NCBI GenBank assembly: GCA_002477755.1
Contig: DLKD01000139.1
Coordinates: 25,585 to 89,584, forward strand
DNA from: Gordonia sp. UBA7599
GTDB lineage: Bacteria > Actinomycetota > Actinomycetes > Mycobacteriales > Mycobacteriaceae
Length of the DNA stretch: 64,000 nucleotides
Direction of reading: 5' to 3'
The position numbers and the translations under genes were made by a program. The notes below the pieces were generated by a model. The model did no database searches and was not told where the DNA came from. It saw nothing but the letters and a program-made list of their open reading frames with translations. Shown piece after piece: positions 7,345-17,300 of the stretch. Position 1 is the first letter of the stretch. Every line of letters begins with the position of its first letter.

Positions 7345-8087
7345 CACTCGCCGACCTGGCACTGCTCGTCGCCGCCGGTTTCGCCGCCGGCGTCGTCGGC
7401 TACGTCACCGGTCTCGCATCGATCCTGAGCTATCCGGCGTTGCTCGTCGTCGGTCTGCCGCCTGTGACGGCCAACGTGACCAACACGGTGGCGCTCGTCG
7501 CGGTGGGGGTCGGGAGCTTTGCCAAGTCCGGTCGTGAACTGCTCGACGGCGACGGCGGCAAGTTGCTGGCCAGGTCCGGGGCGGTCGCGCTGGTCGGCGG
7601 CGCGGTTGGCGCGGGCATCCTGTTGGTCGCCCCGGACAAGGTGTTCGTCTTCGTCGTCCCGTACCTGGTGGCGCTGGCCTCGATCGCACTGCTCCTGCAA
7701 CCGAGGTTGCGGGAGCGGATGGCCGGTAATGACGCGCACCCGGCGTGGTGGATGCTCGGGGTGTTTGTGGTGTCGGTCTACGGCGGCTACTTCGGCGCCG
7801 GTGCTGGTGTCATGTTCGTGGCCATGGCCATGGTGTTGTCGAATCTGCCGCTGTGGCGGGCGACCCTGCTCAAGTCAGCGCTCCTGGGAATCGCGAACGC
7901 CGTCGCAGCCGTGGCATTCATCGTCTTCTCGCACGTCCACTGGCCCGCGGCGGTGGCAATGGGCGTCGGCTGCCTGCTCGGTGGTTGGGCGGGTCCGCCC
8001 ATCGTCGCGCGTCTCCCGGCGACTCCGTTGCGGATCGCCATCGGCATCGGCGGTCTAGGGCTGGCATTCTGGCTCGCGCTGCGTTGA
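7341..8087 (+). CDS. Sulfite exporter TauE/SafE family protein
   Basis: This 248-residue polytopic protein has around eight membrane segments. It holds two copies of the TauE/SafE glycine-rich signature: AAGVVGYVTGLASILSYPALLVVGLPPVTANVTNTVAL in the first half and YGGYFGAGAGVMFVAMAMVLSNLPL in the second. The family exports small oxyanions or sulfonates such as sulfite or sulfoacetate. The substrate cannot be read from sequence. The GTG at 7341 overlaps the stop of the preceding membrane gene. Although the frame is open upstream, that part only shadows the neighbour. Confidence 0.88.
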   Translation: MTLADLALLVAAGFAAGVVGYVTGLASILSYPALLVVGLPPVTANVTNTVALVAVGVGSFAKSGRELLDGDGGKLLARSGAVALVGGAVGAGILLVAPDKVFVFVVPYLVALASIALLLQPRLRERMAGNDAHPAWWMLGVFVVSVYGGYFGAGAGVMFVAMAMVLSNLPLWRATLLKSALLGIANAVAAVAFIVFSHVHWPAAVAMGVGCLLGGWAGPPIVARLPATPLRIAIGIGGLGLAFWLALR

Positions 8088-8158
8088 CGGACTCTGCCTT
8101 GACGGGCTCTGGGCTGACTGGCGGAGCCGGTCTGTGCAAAGGACCGTAAGGTAAGCGC

Positions 8159-8953
8159 ATGACCACCATCGTCGCGATCGCCAACCAGAAGGGTGGCGTT
8201 GCCAAGACCACCACGACCGTCTCGCTCGGGGCCGCACTGGCCGACCTGGATGTGTCGGTGCTCGTCGTCGACCTCGATCCGCAGGGCTGCCTCACGTTCT
8301 CGCTGGGCCACGACCCCGACCAGCTGCAGGTATCGGTCCACGACGTGCTGCTGGGTGAGGAGGAGATCGCCGACGCCCTGTTGACCACCGATGACGGGGT
8401 GACGCTGCTGCCCGCCACCATCGACCTGGCCGGCGCCGAGGCCCTACTGCTGATGCGCCCGGGCCGTGAATACGCGCTGAAGCGGGCGTTGGCCGAGGTC
8501 GGCGAAGATTTCGACGTCATCCTGGTCGACTGCCCGCCGTCGCTGGGCGTGCTCACCCTCAACGGGCTGACCGCGGCCGATTCGGTAATGGTGCCCCTGC
8601 AGTGCGAGACGCTCGCCCACCGAGGCGTCGGACAGCTGTTGCGCACGGTGACCGAGGTGCAGCAGATCACCAACCCGAACCTGGACCTGCTGGGTGCGAT
8701 CGCCACGATCTACGACGCGCGCACCACCCACAGCCGCGACGTGCTCGCCGACGTCGCCGACCGCTACGACCTCTCGGTGATCAACCCGCCGATCCCGCGG
8801 ACCGTGCGTTTCGCCGAGGCGTCGGCATCGGGCGTGTCGGTGTTGCGCGGCCGCAAGAACAAGGGCGCCGTCGCGTATCGGGAACTGGCCGAGAATCTGT
8901 GGAAGCACTGGTCCACCGGAGCCCCGCTAGAGACTTTCGCCCTGGATCTGTAG
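8159..8953 (+). CDS. ParA/Soj-like ATPase
   Basis: This 264-residue P-loop ATPase of the ParA/MinD superfamily has the deviant Walker A motif KGGVAKTTT (residues 11-19), the A' motif VVDLDPQG and the Walker B-like DVILVDCPPSLG. It has no DNA-binding N-terminal extension and no parB gene beside it. It is the equivalent of the orphan soj-like gene found next to rhlE in mycobacteria, not of the chromosomal parA near the origin. Orphan members often position cellular cargo. The cargo here is unknown. Confidence 0.9.
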   Translation: MTTIVAIANQKGGVAKTTTTVSLGAALADLDVSVLVVDLDPQGCLTFSLGHDPDQLQVSVHDVLLGEEEIADALLTTDDGVTLLPATIDLAGAEALLLMRPGREYALKRALAEVGEDFDVILVDCPPSLGVLTLNGLTAADSVMVPLQCETLAHRGVGQLLRTVTEVQQITNPNLDLLGAIATIYDARTTHSRDVLADVADRYDLSVINPPIPRTVRFAEASASGVSVLRGRKNKGAVAYRELAENLWKHWSTGAPLETFALDL

Positions 8954-8968
8954 CCGAATCGGCGCAGG

Positions 8969-10219
8969 TCAGGGGCCATAGACGGCGAGGGTGTCGCCGC
9001 GCTGCTCCACCACCGCATCTCCGAGCGCGGCGGGCACTATCGCCTGCGCGGCGTCGTGCGTTTCCCGCGCCACCGCCAGGTGACCGGTGCGTTGACCCGT
9101 GGCGGCGTCGACGACGAGATAGCCCGCGTCGTCGGGGATCAGCATCCGTGCGCCGATGGCTACACCGGGCCCGCGCGTGCCCGTGGCTGTGAACACCGGC
9201 CGCATCGACAAGCCGTCGAGGACGACGGTGTCGTGTCCGGTCCACACCGACGCCAGGCCGTCGGCGGTCACCGGCACCGAGCCAGCGGGCAGTGCCGCGC
9301 CCCCCGGGACGCGGTAGCGGCCGGTTTCGGCCCCGTCGGAGTTGAACACGCGGACCGCTGGAGGAATCGGTTCGGGGGAGTTGGCGCCGCCGTCGTAGAC
9401 CGCGATGTTCGTATCCGACATGGCGATGACGACGGGCGCGGCGAAGGCGGTGCCGCTGGTGATCACCGTCGAGCCGTACGACGGGATCTTCTCCTCTTTG
9501 TCGAGCAGGGCGCCGATCACGGTGAGGCGGAAACCCGGATCGCCGTCGCAGTGTTCGATCACGGCCACGCGATCACCCGCTGTCATGCCTGATTTCAACC
9601 GGCAGCCACGACCGTCGCGCCGTCCCATATCCGGCTTCACGCGCGCGTCGATCCGGCCGTACTCGACTCCGCGCACGAGGTTGGAGCCCCAGGTCTCCAG
9701 CCGGGTCGGACCGATACCCAGGACGTAGCCGCCGTCCGATTGCAGGTCGAGGGTGGCGTCGGCGTCGGAACTGCGAGTGCCCCGCCGCACGCCTCGGTTC
9801 GCGTCGATCGCGGTGACCTCACCGCATCCGCGCGGGTTGCGATAGGCCACCAGTGCAGTCGGAGTGGTCGGGTACCAGGCGGCGAGCAGTGCGCAGATCG
9901 GCAGCGGCCGCCGGTACTGCCAGAGCACCGCTCCCGAGCGGGGGTCATGGGCGACCACGGCGCCGTCGTGGGCGGTCAGGACGACGGCGTCGGTGACCTG
10001 CGGGGATCGGGTGGCCGCGGACTTGGCGCTCCACCGGTGCAGCAACCGTGCCGGGACGTCGGCGGGGTAGGCCAGCGTCGTCGGGGTCACCGTTGCCGGG
10101 ATGAGCGTGGTGCGCCGCGCAGAACTCGAGTGCCAGGTGAGGACGGCGGCGACGACGACCACGACGACGATCGCCGCTGACACGGCGAAGTCGACGGGAC
10201 GTCGTCGCAGCGGTTGCAT
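8969..10219 (-). CDS. Membrane-anchored beta-propeller-like protein (Rv3212-like)
   Basis: This 416-residue protein has one N-terminal membrane anchor (residues 11-28, a long Val/Ala run) and an extracytoplasmic region. That region holds repeated short strands of the type VVAHDPRSGAVLWQYRRP and TVVLDGLSMRPVFTATG, as in PQQ-like or quinoprotein propellers. Several Cys residues (near GRGCRLKSG and EHCDGDPGF) may form disulfides outside the cell. It lies 11 bases after the rhlE stop, an arrangement also seen in mycobacteria. The function is unknown. Confidence 0.8.
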   Translation of the reverse strand: MQPLRRRPVDFAVSAAIVVVVVVAAVLTWHSSSARRTTLIPATVTPTTLAYPADVPARLLHRWSAKSAATRSPQVTDAVVLTAHDGAVVAHDPRSGAVLWQYRRPLPICALLAAWYPTTPTALVAYRNPRGCGEVTAIDANRGVRRGTRSSDADATLDLQSDGGYVLGIGPTRLETWGSNLVRGVEYGRIDARVKPDMGRRDGRGCRLKSGMTAGDRVAVIEHCDGDPGFRLTVIGALLDKEEKIPSYGSTVITSGTAFAAPVVIAMSDTNIAVYDGGANSPEPIPPAVRVFNSDGAETGRYRVPGGAALPAGSVPVTADGLASVWTGHDTVVLDGLSMRPVFTATGTRGPGVAIGARMLIPDDAGYLVVDAATGQRTGHLAVARETHDAAQAIVPAALGDAVVEQRGDTLAVYGP

Positions 10220-10230
10220 CCGGGGGGTGC

Positions 10231-11847
<1,617 letters not shown>

Positions 11848-12048
11848 ATGTGGTTGTCCAAAGCCTCTCGGAATGCCTCGCGCGCACCGGTGGCCTGGCC
11901 TGCTCCGCTGACCCGTCGGCTCCCCGAGTGGGGGCGCGGGTGGAGAGATGCGCGCACAATAGTCGGCGCCGCGGTCCGGCTGTCCGGTGCGGTGCCGTCC
12001 ACCAGTGTACTTGGTCGGCCGTACCAGACCCGCCTACCATCGGTTGTC

Positions 12049-12690
12049 ATGGACGAAAGCCCGGGCATCGCCAAGCTCTACTCCGTTCTGATCGCCGGCG
12101 AGTATGCCGCGCACAGCCGGTTGATCACCGAGCTGGGAATGGCGCCCGACGTCGATTCGCGAATCGCAATGGGGCGTCTGGCGGCCTCGGAGATGAACCA
12201 CTTCGACGAGTTGGCGGCCGAGCTGGTCAAGCGCGACATCGACCCCGTCGCGGCAGTGCTGCGCTACGTCGACGTGTTCGACCGCTACCACGGCACTACC
12301 AATCCGAAGACTTGGGACGAGGCCATGGTGAAGGCCTACGTCGGCGACGGCTTGGCGGCCGACTTCTATCGAGAACTGGCCGGGGTGCTGCCGGCCGACG
12401 CGCGCGACGTCGTGTCGACGGTGATGTCGGAGACCGGCAACTCGCAGTTCGCGCGGGATTGGGTGCGCTCGCGGGTCACCGCGGATCCCGCGCTGCGCTG
12501 GCCGCTGACGCTGTGGGGCCGACGGCTCTTGGGTGAGGCGATCACGCACGCGCAATGGGTGCTTGCGGCCGAGGAGGACGTCACCGACCTGCTCTTCTCG
12601 AGTACTACCGACCTTGCCGCCGTCTCGCGCTTCTTCGACACCGTCACCGAACTCCACGCCCAGCGCATGGCGGACCTGGGCCTGGGGTAG
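12049..12690 (+). CDS. Ferritin-like fold protein (MiaE-like)
   Basis: This 213-residue protein is mostly alpha-helical with diiron-type spacing: an early Glu in LIAGEYAAHSRL, then EMNHFDEL, and later QWVLAAEEDVT. The layout resembles the ferritin-like domain of the tRNA hydroxylase MiaE and its uncharacterised actinobacterial relative beside rhlE. The internal ATG at 12049 is used because conservation begins at MDESPGIAKLYSVL. Earlier in-frame codons overlap the rhlE promoter region. Activity on tRNA is not shown for this branch. The gap 11848-12048 shows no other feature I recognise. Confidence 0.8.
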   Translation: MDESPGIAKLYSVLIAGEYAAHSRLITELGMAPDVDSRIAMGRLAASEMNHFDELAAELVKRDIDPVAAVLRYVDVFDRYHGTTNPKTWDEAMVKAYVGDGLAADFYRELAGVLPADARDVVSTVMSETGNSQFARDWVRSRVTADPALRWPLTLWGRRLLGEAITHAQWVLAAEEDVTDLLFSSTTDLAAVSRFFDTVTELHAQRMADLGLG

Positions 12691-12765
12691 TCCCGGGCTT
12701 CCGCTGTCGGCGAAACCACCGCCGCGCATCGCCGTGCGCCCTTCGGTCTGGGCTAGGCTCTAGCC

Positions 12766-12999
12766 ATGAGCGTGGAAGTCAAGATCGGCATCGTCGACAG
12801 CCCCCGTGAACTGTCCGTGCAGGTGGCCGATGACAGTGAGAAGACGTTCGAGTCGGTGGCGTCGGCATTGAGCGGCAAGGCCGATCTGCTGACGCTGGTC
12901 GATGACCGCGGGTCGCGGTTCCTCATCCCGTCGTCGAAGATCGCCTACGCCGAGGTCGGCAGCGCCGAGGTGCGCCGCGTCGGCTTCGGCTCCAAGTAG
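12766..12999 (+). CDS. DUF3107 protein (TB9.4-like)
   Basis: This 77-residue protein matches DUF3107. It starts MSVEVKIGIVDSPRELSVQV, has the central FESVASALSGKADLLTLVDDRGSRFLIPSSKIAYAEVGS, and ends in a short basic tail. It is the counterpart of the small TB9.4 protein in M. tuberculosis and is confined to Actinomycetota. The function is unknown, and the fold is probably beta-rich. It is convergent with the TetR gene. No hairpin was seen in the 26-base gap. Confidence 0.88.
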   Translation: MSVEVKIGIVDSPRELSVQVADDSEKTFESVASALSGKADLLTLVDDRGSRFLIPSSKIAYAEVGSAEVRRVGFGSK

Positions 13000-13025
13000 C
13001 GATCAGAGCCAAACAGCCGCCTGGA

Positions 13026-13661
13026 TCAGTGGGCCTTCTCGACGTTCTGATTCGGAACGTGTGACAGGCCGCCCCACAGCAGCGCGACGGTGGTCTCCAC
13101 CGCGACGTCCTTCTCCACCGGCCGGTGCGCGTCGATCCAATACCGCGCGTTGACCTGGCTGGCGCCGACGAGACCGGCCGCCAGCATCCGCGAGCGGTAG
13201 GGGTCGTAGCCCGAGTCGTGCATGACTAGCTCGTAGATGGCGTCGACACACGCCTCGATCGCGCCCTCGACACGTTTGATGACGGCGGGATCCTTGGCAT
13301 CTGAGGTGAAGATCAGCCGGTAGCCGGAGTTGTCCAGGTCGACGAAGTCGAAGAAGGCCTCCACGGCCGCCCGGACGCGCTGCCGGTTGTCGGTGCTCGC
13401 GCGCAGCGCCCCGTTGATGGCGGTCACCAGTTTCTCGGCGTGGGAGTCGACGACGGCGGTGTAGAGATCCAGTTTCGAGGGGAAGTGCTGGTAGAGGACG
13501 GGCTTGGATACGCCTGCGTGGATGGCGATTTCATCCATCCCAGCCGAGTGGTAGCCACGCTCGACGAAGATCTCGCTGGCGGCGTCGAGGAGCTGCAAAC
13601 GGCGGGCGCTCCGGGGCAGTCGGACGCCGTTGCGTCCCGCGGAAGTCTGACTAGAAGTCAT
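13026..13661 (-). CDS. TetR family transcriptional regulator (Rv3208-like)
   Basis: This 211-residue TetR-type repressor has a helix-turn-helix covering about residues 20-65 (LLDAASEIFVERGYHSAGMDEIAIHAGVSKPVLYQHFPSKLDLYTAV). Its ligand domain contains VDLDNSGYRLIFTSDAKDP. It is the conserved mycobacterial Rv3208-type regulator, and its position between TB9.4 and the DUF3152 gene is kept. The effector and target genes are unknown. It is transcribed divergently from the DUF3152-moeZ operon across 102 bases, so that operon is a plausible target. Confidence 0.88.
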   Translation of the reverse strand: MTSSQTSAGRNGVRLPRSARRLQLLDAASEIFVERGYHSAGMDEIAIHAGVSKPVLYQHFPSKLDLYTAVVDSHAEKLVTAINGALRASTDNRQRVRAAVEAFFDFVDLDNSGYRLIFTSDAKDPAVIKRVEGAIEACVDAIYELVMHDSGYDPYRSRMLAAGLVGASQVNARYWIDAHRPVEKDVAVETTVALLWGGLSHVPNQNVEKAH

Positions 13662-13687
13662 GCCTGAAGCCTACTCCGGAGGACGCG

Positions 13688-13713
13688 GGAAGCTTTTCGG
13701 TAGCCTGGGCGTT
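13688..13713 (+). promoter_or_regulatory. Candidate SigH promoter for DUF3152-moeZ
   Basis: GGAAG (13688-13692), exactly 18 bases, then GTT (13711-13713). The -35 differs from the best consensus GGAAT only in the last base. Transcription would begin near 13720, about 45 bases before the DUF3152 start. It is supported by two closer matches elsewhere in the window, but is weaker than they are. Confidence 0.45.
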
Positions 13714-13763
13714 TTACAGGGGCCTTACATGGAATCTCGTGGGGCCTGTGAGAAAGTTAACGC

Positions 13764-14795
13764 GTGAACCGATCCGACGACGGCCGTTCCGGCGCCCCTC
13801 GCCCCACCCCGCGCGAGCGTGGGCGCGGGCACGCTGGCGAACCGCCGTCGGGCGGCTATTCGGTTCCCCGCGCGCGGCCGGGCCAACCGTTGAGCGCGGA
13901 CTGGGATCCGCCGACGGGAGCAGAGCCGGACGCAGTCGGACGCGGGGCAATCGTCGATTTCGTGAAGACCTACGGGTGGCGCGCTTATGCCATCCCGGTG
14001 CTGGCGGTGCTCACCGTGGTGCTGGTCGTCATGACCGTGCGAGGCGGCCAGGCCGACGGGGCCTCCGACAATGCTTCACCCGACGGTGGTCGCAACACCG
14101 CGGTCGGGAAGGAGTCCGCTCCGATCGGTGCCCCCACCGCAAACATCCCCGAGGCGTCGTTGCCGGTCGGTGCGCTGCCTCCCGGCGGTGCCTTCACCCG
14201 CGACGGGAAGAAGTCATTCCACGTCGTCCCGACGAGGGTGTCGACGCGGTACGGGACCGGCAAGCAGCTTTACACCTACACCGTCGAGGTGGAGAACGGG
14301 CTCAACCCCGTCGACTTCTCCGGCGACAAGGCCTTCGCGTCGATGGTCGACGCGACCCTGGCCAACAAGAAGAGTTGGCACGGCGGCGGCAAAGTGTCGT
14401 TCAAGCGGGTGAAGGCCGGGGAGAACCCGGACCTGCGGATCTCGTTGACCTCGACGAACACCACTCGTGAACTGTGCGGATATCAGATCAAGCTGCAGAC
14501 GTCGTGCTTCTACCCGCCGACGCGGCAGGTGCTCATCAACGAGGCCCGGTGGGTACGGGGCGCAATCTCCTTCGCCGGTGACACGCACAGCTATCGCCAA
14601 TACCTGATCAATCACGAGGTCGGTCACGGCATTGGCTACGAGGCCCACGAACCGTGCAAGCACGAGGGGGCGCTGGCGCCGATCATGATGCAGCAGTCCT
14701 TCGGGACGAGTAACCGCGACATCATGGCACTGGACCCCGATATGAACGCCAACCCCGCGTTGACCTGCCGACCGAATCCGTGGCCCTTCCCATGA
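13764..14795 (+). CDS. DUF3152 membrane-anchored zincin-like protein
   Basis: This 343-residue protein has a disordered, Arg/Pro-rich cytosolic segment (residues 1-70), one membrane helix (about 76-94, IPVLAVLTVVLVVMTV) and an extracellular DUF3152 domain. That domain holds INHEVGHGIGYEAHEPC, a HExxH-like metalloprotease motif followed by a further His. A Cys pair (ELCGYQIKLQTSCFYPP) may form a disulfide. The GTG start at 13764 gives the family layout. It ends in an ATGA overlap with moeZ. It is presumably a surface peptidase, but no substrate is known. Confidence 0.85.
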   Translation: MNRSDDGRSGAPRPTPRERGRGHAGEPPSGGYSVPRARPGQPLSADWDPPTGAEPDAVGRGAIVDFVKTYGWRAYAIPVLAVLTVVLVVMTVRGGQADGASDNASPDGGRNTAVGKESAPIGAPTANIPEASLPVGALPPGGAFTRDGKKSFHVVPTRVSTRYGTGKQLYTYTVEVENGLNPVDFSGDKAFASMVDATLANKKSWHGGGKVSFKRVKAGENPDLRISLTSTNTTRELCGYQIKLQTSCFYPPTRQVLINEARWVRGAISFAGDTHSYRQYLINHEVGHGIGYEAHEPCKHEGALAPIMMQQSFGTSNRDIMALDPDMNANPALTCRPNPWPFP

Positions 14796-15964
14796 CGCTC
14801 CCACCGCTGGTCGAGCCAGCCGCGGAACTCACCCGCGAGGAGGTCGCCCGGTACAGCCGCCACCTGATCATCCCCGACGTCGGGATGGCCGGGCAGAAGC
14901 GCTTGAAGAACGCCAAGGTTCTCGTCATCGGTGCCGGTGGGCTCGGCTCACCGACACTGATGTACCTCGCCGCCGCGGGCGTCGGGACGATCGGCATCGT
15001 CGACTTCGACGTCGTCGACGAGTCCAATCTGCAGCGACAGGTGATCCACGGGCAGTCCGACATCGGCATCGCGAAGGCGCAGTCGGCGCGCAACTCGATG
15101 CTCGAGATCAATCCGCTGATCACTGTGCACACCCATGAGTTCGCGCTCAGCAACGAGAACGCTGTCGAGTTGTTCGCGCAATACGACCTCATCCTCGACG
15201 GCGCCGACAACTTCGCCACGCGCTACCTCGTCAACGACGCGGCCATCCTCGCCGGAAAACCCTACGTGTGGGGCTCGATCTACCGCTTCGAAGGCCAGGT
15301 GTCGGTCTTCTGGGCCGATGCGCCCGACGGACAGGGCATCAACTACCGGGACCTGTACCCGCAAGCCCCGCCGCCGGGCATGGTGCCCTCATGCGCCGAG
15401 GGCGGTGTCCTCGGCATTCTGTGCGCGACGATCGGCTCGATCATGGGCACCGAGGCGGTGAAGCTCATCTGCGGCATCGGCGAGACACTCCTCGGTCGCC
15501 TGATGGTGTACGACGCGCTTGAGATGACGTTCCGGACGGTGCGGATCCGCAAGGACCCCGACGGTGCGAAGGTCACCGCGCTCATCGACTACGACGACTT
15601 CTGCGGCGTCGTGTCCGACGAGGCCCAGGCGGCCGCCGCCGGTTCGACGCTCACACCGGCTGAACTGGCTGCACGACTGCAGGGCGGGTCGTCGGTCGCG
15701 CTCATCGACGTGCGCGAACCGGTCGAGTGGGACATCGTCCACCTCCCTGGCGCCGAACTCATCCCGAAGGGTGAGTTCGAGGCCGGCGATGGCCTCGGGA
15801 AGGTCCCCCAGGACCGGCCGGTGGTCCTGTACTGCCGGACCGGGGTGCGATCGGCCGAGGTCCTCGCATTGTTGAAGCGGGCCGGGTTCGCCGATGCGAC
15901 GCACCTGCAGGGCGGGATCACCGCCTGGGCGCACCAGGTCGATCCGACCATGCCGGTCTACTAG
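14792..15964 (+). CDS. moeZ: Adenylyltransferase/sulfurtransferase MoeZ
   Basis: This 390-residue fusion has a ThiF/MoeB adenylating domain (residues 1-270, with VLVIGAGGLGSPTLMYLAAAGVG and DGADNFATRYLVNDA) and a C-terminal rhodanese domain with active loop CRTGVRS. In actinobacteria MoeZ adenylates and thiocarboxylates sulfur-carrier proteins such as CysO, MoaD and ThiS-type partners for cysteine, molybdopterin and thio-metabolite synthesis. I prefer the ATG at 14792, which overlaps the DUF3152 stop, over 14780. A candidate SigH promoter lies before the operon, which fits a thiol-stress role. Confidence 0.93.
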   Translation: MTLPPLVEPAAELTREEVARYSRHLIIPDVGMAGQKRLKNAKVLVIGAGGLGSPTLMYLAAAGVGTIGIVDFDVVDESNLQRQVIHGQSDIGIAKAQSARNSMLEINPLITVHTHEFALSNENAVELFAQYDLILDGADNFATRYLVNDAAILAGKPYVWGSIYRFEGQVSVFWADAPDGQGINYRDLYPQAPPPGMVPSCAEGGVLGILCATIGSIMGTEAVKLICGIGETLLGRLMVYDALEMTFRTVRIRKDPDGAKVTALIDYDDFCGVVSDEAQAAAAGSTLTPAELAARLQGGSSVALIDVREPVEWDIVHLPGAELIPKGEFEAGDGLGKVPQDRPVVLYCRTGVRSAEVLALLKRAGFADATHLQGGITAWAHQVDPTMPVY

Positions 15965-15989
15965 GAGTCGGAGAGTCCCAAAGCCCGGG

Positions 15990-16847
15990 TTAGACGCGCA
16001 GGCGGACCAGGTCGACGACCCGCATCAGGCCCGGCAGCGCGCCCGCGGTTGAACGCGGGTGCAGCGCGTGGACGGCCAGTCGGAACATCGTGGCGCGCAG
16101 CAGCATCTGCCCCCACTCCGGCTGATCGGCCCAGCGGTCGAGCAGGTTCTCGTCGGCGCCGCCCCACGCCAGTGCATCCACCGCGACGACCGCCGCCGCC
16201 CAGGATGCCGGACGCCAGTAGGGGACGAGGTCGGTGATGCCGGGTGCTGCGGCACCGGCGAACAGGACGGTGCCGAACAGGTCGCCGTGCACGATCTGCG
16301 ACGGTGAGGTCGTCGGCCGACGCAGTCCGGCCAGCGTCTTGAGCGCGTTGAGGCTGGCGATGCCGTCGTCGGTGACCGGCTCGAGCATTCCGGCCGCGCG
16401 CGCGGTGCGCATCGGAGGCTCCTCCCACGCGGCGCGGTCGGCGGCGGTAAACACGTCGACGTCGGTGTGGGGCGGCGCGGGCGGTTGCGTGAGGAACCGC
16501 GGTCGCTCCAGGTGCGCGAGGGCCGCGTGCAGGCGTTCGGCCACCTGTAGAACCTCGTCGAAGCGGGGCTCGGGTGACCCGGCGATATAGGTGTCGGCGC
16601 GCCACCCGGAGATGACGTAGCGGCCGTCGGTGGCGCGGAACGGCCGGGCGATGCGCAGGCCGTCGACGAAGAGGTTCTCGCGCGTCGCAGCCGACCAGGC
16701 GGCGCGCGCGTGGTCGGGGACCATGGACAGGACGACCTCGCCGACGCGCCAACCGCCCACCCACTGGTCGCCCATCGCGATGGGCGGGTGAGCCGTCAGC
16801 CCGAACGTCCGCAACACATGTTCGGGTGGCTCGATTGGGGTGGTCAC
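15990..16847 (-). CDS. Aminoglycoside phosphotransferase-like protein (TIGR02569 type)
   Basis: This 285-residue cytosolic protein has a kinase-like (APH) layout. The motif QIVHGDLFGTVLFAG resembles the APH catalytic loop HGDLxxxN with the Asn missing, and ITDLVPYWRP takes the place of the DFD-type metal site. It matches an actinobacteria-only family kept between moeZ and the MGMT-like gene in mycobacteria. The altered active-site residues make ordinary antibiotic phosphotransfer unlikely. The start is GTG 16847 (MTTPIEPPEHVL). Confidence 0.78.
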   Translation of the reverse strand: MTTPIEPPEHVLRTFGLTAHPPIAMGDQWVGGWRVGEVVLSMVPDHARAAWSAATRENLFVDGLRIARPFRATDGRYVISGWRADTYIAGSPEPRFDEVLQVAERLHAALAHLERPRFLTQPPAPPHTDVDVFTAADRAAWEEPPMRTARAAGMLEPVTDDGIASLNALKTLAGLRRPTTSPSQIVHGDLFGTVLFAGAAAPGITDLVPYWRPASWAAAVVAVDALAWGGADENLLDRWADQPEWGQMLLRATMFRLAVHALHPRSTAGALPGLMRVVDLVRLRV

Positions 16848-16906
16848 GCCCCAAAGATTACCGAGGTGGCCGACTGATTCGGGGCAGCGACACTGTGCCG
16901 AGGGAG

Positions 16907-17293
16907 TTAGTGGCGGCGGTCCTCCCGCATCCGTTCCAGGTCGTCGTCCCTGGGGGCCGCTCCGCGTAGTTGCTGCAGTTCACGCTGGCTGTCGAGCTCG
17001 GGCGTCCACCGACAGTCGCGCAGGAGGACGCGACCGTCGACGATGGGGACGCCGTCGTCGGCGAGCAGGTCGAGCTGCAGTTGTGCCTTGTGGGCGGCGG
17101 GCCGGCCACCGGCGCCGATCACCCGGTGCCAGGGCAGGTCGGCGGAATCGGTGCGCATGATCCAGCCGACGATGCGCGGGCTCGACAGCCCGGCTGCGGT
17201 CGCGAGGTCGCCGTAGGTGGTGACGCTCCCGCGCGGGATCGCCGCTACGAACGCGCGGACGCGCTCGACGTCGTCGTCGGTGACCTTGCCCAC
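16907..17293 (-). CDS. MGMT-like alkyltransferase-like (ATL) protein
   Basis: This 128-residue protein carries the O6-alkylguanine DNA-binding domain, with VTTYGDLATAAGLSSPRIVGWIMR containing the Arg finger helix. The catalytic PCHRV motif is PWHRV here. Replacement of Cys by Trp is the hallmark of ATL proteins, which bind O6-alkylguanine without repairing it and hand the lesion to nucleotide excision repair. The ending is variable and charged. It is followed closely by lipV on the same strand. Confidence 0.9.
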   Translation of the reverse strand: MGKVTDDDVERVRAFVAAIPRGSVTTYGDLATAAGLSSPRIVGWIMRTDSADLPWHRVIGAGGRPAAHKAQLQLDLLADDGVPIVDGRVLLRDCRWTPELDSQRELQQLRGAAPRDDDLERMREDRRH

Positions 17294-17300
17294 GGCTCGA

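Noticed and set aside
11872-11895. GGAAT upstream of the ferritin-like gene as a SigH promoter
   Set aside because: No GTT follows at 16-20 bases, so only half of the consensus is present.
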